Below are positions 1 to 7,595 of a DNA stretch of 34,450 nucleotides, one piece after another (the stretch's first letter is position 1; every line of letters begins with the position of its first letter). Below the pieces are notes generated by a model. That model had not been told where the DNA came from. It saw only the letters and a program-made list of their open reading frames with translations, and searched no databases. The DNA comes from Deltaproteobacteria bacterium (lineage in GTDB: Bacteria; Desulfobacterota; Syntrophia; Syntrophales; Smithellaceae), in the NCBI GenBank assembly GCA_025361065.1, contig JANYAY010000047.1:1-34450 (forward strand), written 5' to 3'. Both the position numbers and the translations under genes were made by a program.

Positions 1-2
1 GA

Positions 3-707
3 GCACAGTTTCTTGCAGTAATGGGAACTGATCCCAGCGATACAACTATTTCCATGGGGCTCAATGATCCGGTACAACAGGCAAACTGGTACCATGCCAT
101 CGCCTTCTGTAACAAACTGAGCATTGCTGAAGGCCTGACGCCTGTGTACAGTGTAGCTGGCGTTAACTTTACGACCTTGACGTATGGGGACATTCCTACC
201 AGCAGTGATGCGGCCTGGAATGCCGCTAGCGCCAACTGGGCTGCCAATGGTTATCGCCTGCCGACAGAGATGGAATGGATGTGGGCGGCTATGGGCGCAA
301 CCAGTGACCGTTCCAATGGATATACCGGAACAGGCACAAACACTACAGGCTATACAAAAGGCTATGCCGGCAGCACAGAAACAGGCGGCACGCAGGTAAA
401 TATTGATGATTATGCCTGGACATGGGAAAACGCCACTTCAACTCACCAGGTAGGCACAGCGGGACATCCTAATGAACTAGGCCTTTATGACATAAGCGGT
501 AATGTTTGGGAGTGGGTTTGGGACAGGAATGGCGCCTATCCCGCGGGAACACAGACCGACTATAGGGGAGCGGCTTCGGGCACGGACCGTGTCGTCCGCG
601 GCGGCAGTTGGAACTACTTTGCGTCTTTCGCCTCGGTTGTTTTTCGTAACCACTTCCTCCCGAGTGACGTGCACGAAGGTATCGGTTTCCGGGTTGTGCG
701 CCCCTGA
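3..707 (+). CDS. Formylglycine-generating-enzyme (SUMF1)-like protein, 5' end missing
   Basis: The reading frame is open from the first base, so the gene is cut by the window edge. The first ATG (base 21) lies inside the usual N-terminal family pattern (AQFLAVMGTDPS) and is not the true start. Family marks are YRLPTEMEWMWAAMG in the middle, GNVWEWVWD near the C-terminus, then RVVRGGSWN and a final IGFRVVRP. This is the FGE/sulfatase-modifying fold, related to C-type lectins. Members include sulfatase activators but also many secreted or surface proteins of unknown role. No clear FGE active-site cysteine pair was seen in the visible part, so sulfatase activation is not claimed. The stretch between GGSWN and IGFR is unusual: positions that are commonly Asn, Arg or Ser in relatives are Tyr, Phe, Ser, Val, His and Leu here. 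That pattern resembles the variable region of a diversity-generating retroelement target. Confidence 0.85.
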   Translation, partial: AQFLAVMGTDPSDTTISMGLNDPVQQANWYHAIAFCNKLSIAEGLTPVYSVAGVNFTTLTYGDIPTSSDAAWNAASANWAANGYRLPTEMEWMWAAMGATSDRSNGYTGTGTNTTGYTKGYAGSTETGGTQVNIDDYAWTWENATSTHQVGTAGHPNELGLYDISGNVWEWVWDRNGAYPAGTQTDYRGAASGTDRVVRGGSWNYFASFASVVFRNHFLPSDVHEGIGFRVVRP

Positions 708-784
708 GCCCTGCGGCATGAACCTCAAGCATCTGCAGAACCAGGCAGCTTCATGTGGCTCTATAGCCGCGAATATCGAGTTAT

Positions 785-828
785 ACCTTCCTGCCGGTAC
801 CAAACGGGAAAGCCGGAAGGTGTTTTTT
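785..828 (+). terminator. Probable rho-independent terminator after the FGE-like gene
   Basis: ACCTTCC (785-791) pairs with GGAAGGT (815-821), and a run of six T follows at 823-828. It lies about 78 bases after the FGE-like stop codon and before kefF. The loop is long, so the strength is uncertain. Confidence 0.5.
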
Positions 829-919
829 GGGGGGTTGAAGCTAAACATTGCGGAGCAATCAAGGGCGGTTGTATGCCAGGTAATTACTCCAGCAAAATGT
901 TTTAAAAAAGTTGAAGAAC

Positions 920-971
920 AATGTCATTAAATGTGATAAAAGTTATCATTAAATTATCAATTGGTGACATT
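920..971 (+). promoter_or_regulatory. Nested inverted repeats just upstream of kefF
   Basis: An outer perfect repeat AATGTCA (920-926) / TGACATT (965-971) encloses an inner perfect palindrome TGATAA-AAG-TTATCA (934-948). The right outer arm overlaps the weak ribosome binding site GGTGA (963-967) of kefF (ATG at 974). It could be an operator for a dimeric repressor or an mRNA hairpin hiding the ribosome binding site. Both readings are inference. Confidence 0.4.
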
Positions 972-973
972 CT

Positions 974-1585
974 ATGAACAAGATTCTTATCCTTTTTGCT
1001 CATCCGCGTTTTGAGAAATCAAAAACTAACCGCGCGTTGCTCCATAATGTCGAGCAGCGTCAAGGTGTAACTTTAAACGATTTGTATGAGCAATATCCGG
1101 ATTTCAATATCGATGTTGATCGTGAAAAAGAACTGCTTACTTCCCATCAGATTATTATCTGGCATCATCCTTTATATATGTACAGCGCTCCCGCTCTGCT
1201 CAAACAGTGGATTGATCTGGTGCTGGAATATGGCTGGGCGCATGGTAAAGACGGTAATTTTCTTAAAAGTAAAATTATCTTTAATGTTATAACTACGGGC
1301 GGAACCAGAGAGGTTTATGCTCTCGGCGGTTACAATCGTTACACTATTAAAGAGTTCTTATTTCCTTTTGAGCAAACAGCAACTTTGTGTAAAATGGTTT
1401 ATTTGCCGCCTTTTGCTGTGCAGGGGACGCATTTGCTGACTGACGAGAAGCTGAAAGATCATGTGACAATGTATCACACCCTTTTAGAAAAAATGATTGC
1501 GGGTGATTTTGATATCGAAGCAATGAAGAAAGTTGAATTTCTTAACGACTGGCTTTTATCGGGAACAGGACTTATAAAACCATGA
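974..1585 (+). CDS. kefF: KefF/KefG-type flavodoxin-fold NAD(P)H oxidoreductase, ancillary to potassium efflux
   Basis: This 203-residue protein has the KefF/KefG/MdaB pattern: an N-terminal beta strand and turn (KILILFAHPR), the motif HHPLYMYSAPALLKQWID followed by a GWAHG segment, and TTGG near residue 112. Known members bind FMN and NAD(P)H, reduce quinones, and sit on the cytoplasmic domain of a KefB/KefC antiporter to activate it. Here the stop codon overlaps the start of the antiporter gene by four bases (ATGA), which strongly supports a paired function. It is slightly longer than the E. coli proteins (about 176-184 residues). KefF and KefG cannot be told apart from sequence reading alone; the symbol follows the KefC-like partner. 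The ribosome binding site is weak (GGTGA) and lies in an inverted repeat, so translation may be controlled. Confidence 0.85.
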   Translation: MNKILILFAHPRFEKSKTNRALLHNVEQRQGVTLNDLYEQYPDFNIDVDREKELLTSHQIIIWHHPLYMYSAPALLKQWIDLVLEYGWAHGKDGNFLKSKIIFNVITTGGTREVYALGGYNRYTIKEFLFPFEQTATLCKMVYLPPFAVQGTHLLTDEKLKDHVTMYHTLLEKMIAGDFDIEAMKKVEFLNDWLLSGTGLIKP

Positions 1586-3465
1586 GCAATGTTTTTTTAC
1601 ATGACGCATTAATCTATCTGGCGGCCGCTGTGCTCTTTGTTCCTATTGCCAAAAAACTGGGAATGGGATCTGTATTGGGATATCTAATGGGCGGAATAAT
1701 TATCGGTCCTTTTTTTCTTAATTTTATCGGTCAGGAAGGAAAGGACATTATGCATTTTGCCGAATTCGGCGTGGTGATGATGCTGTTCCTCATTGGATTG
1801 GAACTGGAGCCTTCCCACTTCTGGCGCATGCGCAATCTCATTTTGGGAACAGGTTCCGTGCAGCTGGGCGCAACAACGATACTTGTTTTTGCGGTTTTTC
1901 TGTTTGTCGGATTTAGCTGGCAGGCGGCACTGGCTTGCGGTCTGGCCATGGCCATGTCGTCTACCGCCATTGTCATGCAGACGCTGCGGGAAAAAGGTTT
2001 AACCAGGACAGAATCGGGAAAGAGTTCCTTCGCCGTACTTCTTTTTCAGGATATCGCCGTCATTCCTATTTTAGCGCTGCTGCCGCTCTTAGCTATTTCC
2101 GCTGTTCACGCGTCGGGTGCCGGAGCGATCACGCTTATTTCAGGGCAACCCGGTTGGGTGCAAACTTTAACAGTGCTGGGCGCGGTGGGGGTAGTAATAT
2201 TGAGTGGGCGCTTTGTGATTGTTCCCTTTCTGCGCTTCATTGCACGGATTCATTTGCGGGAATTGTTTACGGCGGCGGCTCTGTTGATCATCATCGGTAC
2301 TGCCTCTATCATGATGCTTGTGGGTTTGAGTCCCGCATTGGGGACGTTTCTTGCAGGAGTAGTGCTGGCCAACAGTGAATTCCGGCATGAACTGGAAAGT
2401 GATATCGAACCGTTTAAGGGAATTCTGCTCGGTTTGTTTTTTATTTCTGTGGGCGCCTCGATTAACTTTAGTTTGATTGTCGATAACCCGTTGAAAATAG
2501 CTGCCCTGGTCTGCAGCATCATCGTGATCAAGGCGAGCGTGCTGTTTTTTACCGGCAAACTTGTACGGCTCAGTTTTGATCAAAATCTTTTATTTACTTT
2601 GGGGTTGGCGCAGGTTGGCGAATTTGCCTTTGTTCTCTTTGCCTTCATTTCTCAACTCAATATTCTGCCTGTCCGGCAGACTGATATGATGATGGGTGTT
2701 ACAGCGATCAGCATGACGGTAACGCCTTTGCTTCTGCTAATTAATGAGAGATTTATTGAGCCGCGTTGCGGTACAAAGGCCAAAGAAGAAAAAGAAGCTG
2801 ATGAAATTGATGTTTCCAACCTTGTGATAATTGCGGGGTTCGGTCATTTTGGTTCTACTCTTGGCCGGTTTTTACGAGCAAATGGAATTTCCGCTACAAT
2901 TCTGGATAATGATTCTGATCGCGTAGATCTTTTAAGAAAAATGGGGTTTAAAGTTTTCTATGGTGACGCGACGCGCATTGATATCCTGAAATCAGCCGGG
3001 GCCGATGAAGCCAGAATTTTGATTGCCGCGATTGATTCACCAGAGACTAATTACGATCTGGTTGAAAAAACGAAAAAATTGTTTCCCAACCTTACAATCA
3101 TGGTGCGTGCCAAAAGTCGTCTGGATGCCTATGAACTAATCGATATGGGAGTAAAAGATATCTATCGGGAATCACTAGATACATCAGTAAGACTGGGCAT
3201 TGATGTTCTTACCAAACTGGGTATACGCAAGTACGCTGCCACTCGTGCCGGCCAGAACTTTATCAAGTACGATGAAACGGCTCTGGATCAGCTTGCCTCG
3301 CACAGGCATGATCAGGATACATATATTTTCAACAGCCGCGAGCAGATTCAACTCCAGGAACAACTATTAACTAACGACAGAGAGGTTAACCCAACTCTTC
3401 ATGATCATGCCTGGGATAGTGACCAAATGGCCAATGAATATGAAGGCGATGGTTCGAAATACTGA
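1582..3465 (+). CDS. kefC: KefB/KefC-type monovalent cation:proton antiporter with RCK domain
   Basis: The 627-residue protein has an N-terminal CPA2 antiporter domain (about residues 5-390, with a dozen or so hydrophobic segments, including GLELEPSHFWRMR and the GLSPALGTFLAGVVLANS region). A C-terminal RCK/TrkA-N Rossmann domain follows (about 413-530, with GFGHFGSTLGRFL and an acidic residue at the end of strand two, ILDNDSDRVDLL). This is the layout of glutathione-gated potassium efflux systems that acidify the cytoplasm during electrophile stress. The KefC-like Q/IYRES segment after the Rossmann fold is present. The C-terminal tail (about 560-627) is hydrophilic and poorly conserved. The gene is coupled to kefF by a four-base overlap. 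Whether it responds to glutathione, which many strict anaerobes lack, cannot be seen in the sequence. Confidence 0.9.
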   Translation: MSNVFLHDALIYLAAAVLFVPIAKKLGMGSVLGYLMGGIIIGPFFLNFIGQEGKDIMHFAEFGVVMMLFLIGLELEPSHFWRMRNLILGTGSVQLGATTILVFAVFLFVGFSWQAALACGLAMAMSSTAIVMQTLREKGLTRTESGKSSFAVLLFQDIAVIPILALLPLLAISAVHASGAGAITLISGQPGWVQTLTVLGAVGVVILSGRFVIVPFLRFIARIHLRELFTAAALLIIIGTASIMMLVGLSPALGTFLAGVVLANSEFRHELESDIEPFKGILLGLFFISVGASINFSLIVDNPLKIAALVCSIIVIKASVLFFTGKLVRLSFDQNLLFTLGLAQVGEFAFVLFAFISQLNILPVRQTDMMMGVTAISMTVTPLLLLINERFIEPRCGTKAKEEKEADEIDVSNLVIIAGFGHFGSTLGRFLRANGISATILDNDSDRVDLLRKMGFKVFYGDATRIDILKSAGADEARILIAAIDSPETNYDLVEKTKKLFPNLTIMVRAKSRLDAYELIDMGVKDIYRESLDTSVRLGIDVLTKLGIRKYAATRAGQNFIKYDETALDQLASHRHDQDTYIFNSREQIQLQEQLLTNDREVNPTLHDHAWDSDQMANEYEGDGSKY

Positions 3466-3565
3466 TCTGTCTCGCGCAAAAAAACTGGAGAATTCTTGAA
3501 TTAAATGTGTTAAAAATGTGATCAGTTCCAGTTGTAACGTTGTTGTTGCTTCGCTGGATATCCAC

Positions 3566-3582
3566 GGGCATCTGAAATGCCC
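3566..3582 (+). terminator. Hairpin downstream of kefC
   Basis: GGGCAT (3566-3571) and ATGCCC (3577-3582) form a perfect six-base stem with a five-base loop, 100 bases after the kefC stop. No T-run follows, so it is a weak terminator at best. Confidence 0.3.
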
Positions 3583-3610
3583 TCTGTCTGCTGCGGGATA
3601 ATTCGACTAA

Positions 3611-3642
3611 CAAATATTACCGCACTATGTTTGTAATATTTG
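3611..3642 (+). promoter_or_regulatory. Perfect 10-bp inverted repeat upstream of the cysteine-rich protein gene
   Basis: CAAATATTAC (3611-3620) and GTAATATTTG (3633-3642) are exact reverse complements with a 12-base spacer. The repeat ends 10 bases before the ribosome binding site AAAGGAGGG (3652-3660). It could be an operator or a 5' leader hairpin. Confidence 0.4.
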
Positions 3643-3663
3643 AGTCTCAATAAAGGAGGGTTT

Positions 3664-4035
3664 ATGAAAACATCAAGAATGGCGTTAATTGTTGCTGTAC
3701 TTTTCTGGCTGGTTCCATCAATTGCTCAAACTCAGGAAGTAAACAGAAAAGGACCGTGCAGGGCCGATATTGAAAAATATTGTAAAGATGTGAATCCTGG
3801 GCAGGGAAGAATAGTCAATTGCATACGGCAGCATGAAGGTGAATTATCGCCGGCATGCAAGAATTATATTGCCGAAGAAAAAGAAAAGCAGAAAGAATTT
3901 GTAAGAGATTGTAACGCAGATGCTTCTAAACTTTGCAAGGATGTGAAACCTGGCGGTGGCCGTATTGTTCATTGTTTGAAACAACATCAAACGGAGTTAT
4001 CCGCGGGGTGTAATGCTCACTTCCTAAAGAAATAA
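3664..4035 (+). CDS. Secreted cysteine-rich repeat protein (GLG1-like)
   Basis: The start is set at 3664, because AAAGGAGGG lies 4 bases upstream; the in-frame codon at 3640 has no such site. The product is 123 residues: a signal peptide (about 1-25, MALIVAVLFWLVPSIAQTQ) and two tandem repeats of about 45 residues. Each repeat carries C..D..K.CKDV.PG.GRIV.C..QH..ELS..C, giving four cysteines per repeat. This is the pattern of the cysteine-rich GLG1-type repeat found in periplasmic or outer-surface proteins of many Proteobacteria. The cysteines are probably disulfide bonded after export. No enzymatic function is known for the bacterial members. A lysine-rich helix (about 62-74) links the repeats. 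It stands alone, with its own upstream inverted repeat and a strong terminator behind it. Confidence 0.8.
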   Translation: MKTSRMALIVAVLFWLVPSIAQTQEVNRKGPCRADIEKYCKDVNPGQGRIVNCIRQHEGELSPACKNYIAEEKEKQKEFVRDCNADASKLCKDVKPGGGRIVHCLKQHQTELSAGCNAHFLKK

Positions 4036-4059
4036 AGCTTCCCAAATTGTACCTAAAAG

Positions 4060-4095
4060 TAGAGCCCTTCCTTAATAGAATGAGGAAGGGCTCTA
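4060..4095. terminator. Strong bidirectional terminator between convergent genes
   Basis: A 13-bp perfect stem, TAGAGCCCTTCCT (4060-4072) against AGGAAGGGCTCTA (4083-4095), has a 10-base loop. It lies between the plus-strand cysteine-rich gene and the minus-strand hydrolase-like gene. It is flanked by A-rich sequence on the left and T-rich sequence on the right, so it can serve both strands. Confidence 0.8.
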
Positions 4096-4132
4096 GTAAT
4101 TTTACCAACGTAATTTACTATTAGAATTGGTA

Positions 4133-5104
4133 TTACTTTGTGGCGCGTCTGAAATCATAAAACCAGTCAGCCTTCATATGATTTTCATGTTGCTCTCCGT
4201 AAAGATAGGTCTCATAATTTTTGTCGCCATCCAGATAAAACTTCATCCAGGAGGTTATATATACTTTGGCGTGCATTTGATTGACTGGGTCACCAGAATT
4301 GATCCAATCCGTATGGGGAAAGTTTTTGAAATAAGCGAGCGCCTTCTCGAAAGAAAAATCTTTGTACATACTGACAACTTTGCCCGGAGGCGAGTTATCA
4401 TCGTTTCTGCCGGCGTAACATATTGTTGCCGATTTAATATCGTCCAGATCGTAACCTGAGTCCATATAGGGAGCCAATGCCTGAGTGGACTTCACTTCCG
4501 AACCTAAATTGGTTGCGGCGAGTAACGCTCCGCCTCCGCCCTTACCGTAGCCCATGAGTTGGAGTTTGTTAATATCGACAAGACCTTTAATTTTGCTATC
4601 GCTGCGGATATTTTCGGTTTTGAGCATCGCGATACCGGCTTTATGGGCATCTGTCCATAGCGGAGTATTGCCCATGACATCTGTAGGCGTCATGGCAAAG
4701 ATGATATATCCGTGGGTGACAAGGTGGTAGGCAAGCCACCTTATGTCGTCATGAGAATTAAAAAAGCCGGACATCAAAGTTGTTGCGGCAAATGGACCCT
4801 TGGCCGTTTCACACGGGTACCACACTTCCGCTGCTAAGTAAGCTGGATTGGGGGGTGGTTTGTAGGAACATCTGGTAAACGCGCCCTTCAGTGCTGGATC
4901 AACTGTGACAGGCAAAGTTACGGCAGGGGCAGTTGCAGCAGGAGTAGCTGCTGTAGGCACGTCTGTAGCAGGTACAGCAGCAGGAATGGTTGCGGCAGGC
5001 ACAGTTTTGACAGGTTCCGCTGCGGTTGCATATGCCCCTGCAAAAAGCATAGTCAGAATACCTAATAAAGCCAATGCTCTAGGAAATAATTTTTTTTCTT
5101 TCAT
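4133..5104 (-). CDS. Secreted cutinase/PETase-like alpha/beta-hydrolase fold protein lacking the nucleophile serine
   Basis: The 323-residue protein starts after a good ribosome binding site (AGGAGG, inside the palindrome GAGGTTAACCTC). It has a signal peptide (about 1-29), an Ala/Pro/Thr/Val-rich linker (about 30-68) and an alpha/beta-hydrolase domain. The order of motifs follows the cutinase/polyester hydrolase (PETase-like, dienelactone hydrolase clan) family: AEVWYP, SGFFNSHDDIRWLAYHLVTHGY, MGYGKGGGGALLAAT, GRNDDNSPP, FPHTDW and a WMKFYLDGD C-terminal helix. The nucleophile elbow G-x-S-x-G reads G-Y-G-K-G, with Gly187 (codon GGT) where serine is expected. The acid (Asp235 or Asp236) and histidine (His264) positions are kept. 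It should therefore be inactive as a serine hydrolase, unless it uses another chemistry or serves as a binding protein. The linker suggests it is displayed away from the membrane. Confidence 0.75.
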   Translation of the reverse strand: MKEKKLFPRALALLGILTMLFAGAYATAAEPVKTVPAATIPAAVPATDVPTAATPAATAPAVTLPVTVDPALKGAFTRCSYKPPPNPAYLAAEVWYPCETAKGPFAATTLMSGFFNSHDDIRWLAYHLVTHGYIIFAMTPTDVMGNTPLWTDAHKAGIAMLKTENIRSDSKIKGLVDINKLQLMGYGKGGGGALLAATNLGSEVKSTQALAPYMDSGYDLDDIKSATICYAGRNDDNSPPGKVVSMYKDFSFEKALAYFKNFPHTDWINSGDPVNQMHAKVYITSWMKFYLDGDKNYETYLYGEQHENHMKADWFYDFRRATK

Positions 5105-5324
5105 AATGAGGTTAACCTCCTACTTTTAGAAATAGTTTAGATTGGTTTTAATCGATCTATGGACAATATTGTTTATACTTATACTTTTTTTATCAAAAAT
5201 CAATATTGAATTTCGGCTGAAAAAAATTCGCCTTGAAATATTTTTCTGCTTTAATCTAGCATCGTAAAATTTTTATACCAATTTGTCAGCGAAAGGTATA
5301 ATACATCAAATCACAGGAGTTAAA

Positions 5325-5738
5325 ATGAACATAATAAAAAAAATAGCGGTTTATTTTGCCCGGAAAGAATTTTGCAGAAATGCAATATCCGAGAAGGCTG
5401 ATCTGAGTGTTTTTGAGAAAAAACTTACAGCAAAAGTAATTACCGGTTTAGTTTTGATTTTTGTTAGTTATCTGATAGGTCTCCCTACTGCTGTTATTAT
5501 AGGTGGAATTGCAGGAGCTAAATTTAATGCTTCAATTGCCGCTTTCATTATTACTGTGATTTATGGTATTTCTTGGCTTATTCTTATGCTGGGAGCGTAC
5601 CTTGCCGGCCCTAAATATGGAAAGGCGATAAGCCGTTGGGCAGTGCGGGTTGTTTTGGAAAAAATACTCGGGGCTGAGGCGAAAAAAATCGCGGCTTTAC
5701 CGGTGCAAAATCCGCAAAGATCGGACACAAAAAAATAA
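5325..5738 (+). CDS. Small two-helix membrane protein of unknown function
   Basis: The start at 5325 is chosen because AGGAG (5315-5319) precedes the ATG; the in-frame TTG at 5283 has no such site. The 137-residue product has a basic N-terminus, one membrane segment around residues 36-62 (ITGLVLIFVSYLIGLPTAVII), and a second around 68-92 (SIAAFIITVIYGISWLILMLGAYLAG). An amphipathic, lysine-rich C-terminus follows. I do not recognise the family. It runs in the same direction as the lipid cluster and ends 39 bases before the first acyl carrier protein gene. It could be the first gene of that operon or an unrelated neighbour. A short GGCG...GCGCC hairpin in the gap is too weak to settle this. 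Confidence 0.65.
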   Translation: MNIIKKIAVYFARKEFCRNAISEKADLSVFEKKLTAKVITGLVLIFVSYLIGLPTAVIIGGIAGAKFNASIAAFIITVIYGISWLILMLGAYLAGPKYGKAISRWAVRVVLEKILGAEAKKIAALPVQNPQRSDTKK

Positions 5739-5777
5739 GGCGTTTTTAAAAGCGCCGGATTAAAAATGAGGTGTTAA

Positions 5778-6050
5778 ATGATTCAGATTGAAGAATTAGT
5801 TAGTGAACTTAAAGTTAATATTATTAAAACACTGGGTTTGATAGACGTTACTCCTGAAGACATTAAAGATGATGCTGTGCTTGTTGGCGGCGATACGGGA
5901 ATTGATTCTATTGATGTGCTGGAACTGGTAATGATGATTGAAAAAGATTATGGCGTTAAAATTGACAGCAAAGAACTTGGCGCCAAAGTATTCGCGTCAG
6001 TACGCGCGCTGGCTACTCATATTTTCAATAATCAGAGGCAGAAAGCTTAA
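5778..6050 (+). CDS. Acyl carrier protein (first of two in the lipid cluster)
   Basis: This 90-residue acidic four-helix protein has the phosphopantetheine motif G-I-D-S-I-D, with Ser44 as the attachment site. It should carry the growing acyl chain as a thioester in the cytoplasm. The sequence is diverged from housekeeping AcpP, which has DSLDTVELVMALEE after the serine; here it reads DSIDVLELVMMIEKDYGV, still a clear match. GAGGTG precedes the ATG. It opens the radical SAM/ketosynthase cluster, and a second, quite different carrier protein (8921-9193) is in the same cluster. This suggests two dedicated carriers, perhaps for different stages or partner enzymes. Confidence 0.88.
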   Translation: MIQIEELVSELKVNIIKTLGLIDVTPEDIKDDAVLVGGDTGIDSIDVLELVMMIEKDYGVKIDSKELGAKVFASVRALATHIFNNQRQKA

Positions 6051-6078
6051 TACCAAGGCGCTTTCTTAGGTTAACTTT

Positions 6079-6105
6079 GCCGATCTCGCTTTTAGCGGGA
6101 TCGGC
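6079..6105 (+). terminator. Hairpin between ACP and B12 radical SAM genes
   Basis: GCCGATCTCGC (6079-6089) pairs with GCGGGATCGGC (6095-6105) with one mismatch and a five-base loop, 28 bases after the carrier protein stop. No T-run follows, so it may be an attenuating or mRNA-processing hairpin rather than a full terminator. The gap to the next gene (6051-6232) shows nothing else clear. Confidence 0.35.
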
Positions 6106-6232
6106 TCATCCAATCACACTAAAGCGTAACCAGTCGGAGTCTCCTTCTTGGAGAATTGTTATCCATTGGAATCGAAATGGTATAAGGTGGCAAACAAAAA
6201 CAATCCTATAGAATTTTGAGCATTTTACCCCT

Positions 6233-7585
6233 ATGACGAAAGTATTGCTAATCTCTGCAAACACTTTGAGAATGCCCTATCCGGTATATCCACTGGGGCT
6301 TGACTATGTTGCCGGTTCTCTGGATTCCCGTTATTCGACAAAAATAGTAGATTTGAACACTGTTTTAGATCTGGATGAAGTGGGTGCGATTATTCGAGAA
6401 TTTTCTCCCGATTTTGTCGGGATATCAATTCGAAATGTAGATAATACCGATACAATGAATAGTCGCGCTTTTTTATCCGATTATCAAAACCTTGTACGCG
6501 AGATTCGGAAAAATTCACAAGCGAAATTGATATTAGGCGGTAGCGGTTATACAGTTTTTCCTGTTGAATTTTTACAGGCGCTGGATGCCGATTACGGCAT
6601 TGCCGGCGAAGGAGAAAGATTATCTTTACTTCTGGATGCATTGGAAAAGAATGAAAGTGTGCAATTCATGCCCGGAGTTGTGACTAAGGAGACTGTAACT
6701 GTTTCTTATGATCCATGGGGCGGTGACGTCCAAAGACGTTTTGATCCCGAAGGTGTAAACACCGGTTTTTATCTTTCCTACGGGGGGATGCTTAACCTGC
6801 AAACAAAAAGGGGCTGTCCCTTCCGCTGCAGCTATTGCACCTATCCGCATATTGAAGGCAGCCGGATGCGGTTTTTCCCCGCCCGCGAAATAGCCCAAAA
6901 AGCCCGCGAATTGCAGGATGCCGGAGCTAAATATATATTCATCACCGATTCCGCCTTTAATGCCAGTTATGACCACAGCAGGCTTGTCGCCGAGGCTTTT
7001 ATTGCAGCTCACGTATCGATTCCTTGGGGTGGATTCTTTGCTCCCACCATATCTCCCGCAGATTATTATAAGTTACTGGCTGATGCGGGGCTCACGCATG
7101 TGGAATTTGGGACGGAATCTTTATCCGATACAATGCTCACAAATTTGCAAAAACCTTTTGCCTCCCGAGATGTTTTTGCCGCTCATAAGCAAGCGCTGAA
7201 AGCTAATCTGCATATTGCCCATTATTTCCTTTTAGGTGGTCCCGGTGAAAACGCTCAGACACTTCAGGACACACTAAATGGAGTGGATACACTGGAAAAA
7301 TCAGTTTTTTTCTTTTTTTGCGGTATTCGGATTTACCCTCATACCGCCCTATATGATGTAGCCTTGAAGGAAGGCCAAATTTCGCACTCTCAAAGTCTTT
7401 TGCATCCTGTATTTTACTCCTCCCCGCATATATCTGGCAAAGAAATTATGCAAGCAGTAGAGAATCATGCCAATGGCCGTTTTAATTGGATAGTTGGTTC
7501 CGGTGAAAATAAAGCAACCCGTGTTTTGCCCAAGCTCTATGAACGGGGATTTACAGGGCCACTTTGGGAACATTTGATTCAGTGA
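6233..7585 (+). CDS. B12-binding-domain radical SAM protein of the lipid cluster
   Basis: This 450-residue protein has an N-terminal cobalamin-binding-type Rossmann domain (about 1-140: VLLISANT, YPLGLDYVAGSL, FVGISIRN, LILGGSGYTVFP). A radical SAM barrel follows, with the 4Fe-4S motif C195-PFR-C199-SY-C202 and a downstream FITDSAFN strand. The classic DxHxxG cobalamin ligand is not present, as in many class B radical SAM enzymes. Family members do methylations, cyclisations and other difficult C-C chemistry. In anammox and Desulfobacterota clusters, similar genes sit beside fatty-acid genes and have been proposed to act in ladderane-type lipid formation. Here it lies between a carrier protein and a deacetylase, so a carrier-bound acyl substrate is likely (inference). 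No clear ribosome binding site precedes the ATG. Confidence 0.82.
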   Translation: MTKVLLISANTLRMPYPVYPLGLDYVAGSLDSRYSTKIVDLNTVLDLDEVGAIIREFSPDFVGISIRNVDNTDTMNSRAFLSDYQNLVREIRKNSQAKLILGGSGYTVFPVEFLQALDADYGIAGEGERLSLLLDALEKNESVQFMPGVVTKETVTVSYDPWGGDVQRRFDPEGVNTGFYLSYGGMLNLQTKRGCPFRCSYCTYPHIEGSRMRFFPAREIAQKARELQDAGAKYIFITDSAFNASYDHSRLVAEAFIAAHVSIPWGGFFAPTISPADYYKLLADAGLTHVEFGTESLSDTMLTNLQKPFASRDVFAAHKQALKANLHIAHYFLLGGPGENAQTLQDTLNGVDTLEKSVFFFFCGIRIYPHTALYDVALKEGQISHSQSLLHPVFYSSPHISGKEIMQAVENHANGRFNWIVGSGENKATRVLPKLYERGFTGPLWEHLIQ

Positions 7586-7595
7586 GGGCGACTTG

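Noticed and set aside
4127-4459. A 110-codon plus-strand frame opposite the hydrolase-like gene
   Set aside because: It is antisense to the conserved C-terminal half of the alpha/beta-hydrolase domain and has no ribosome binding site.
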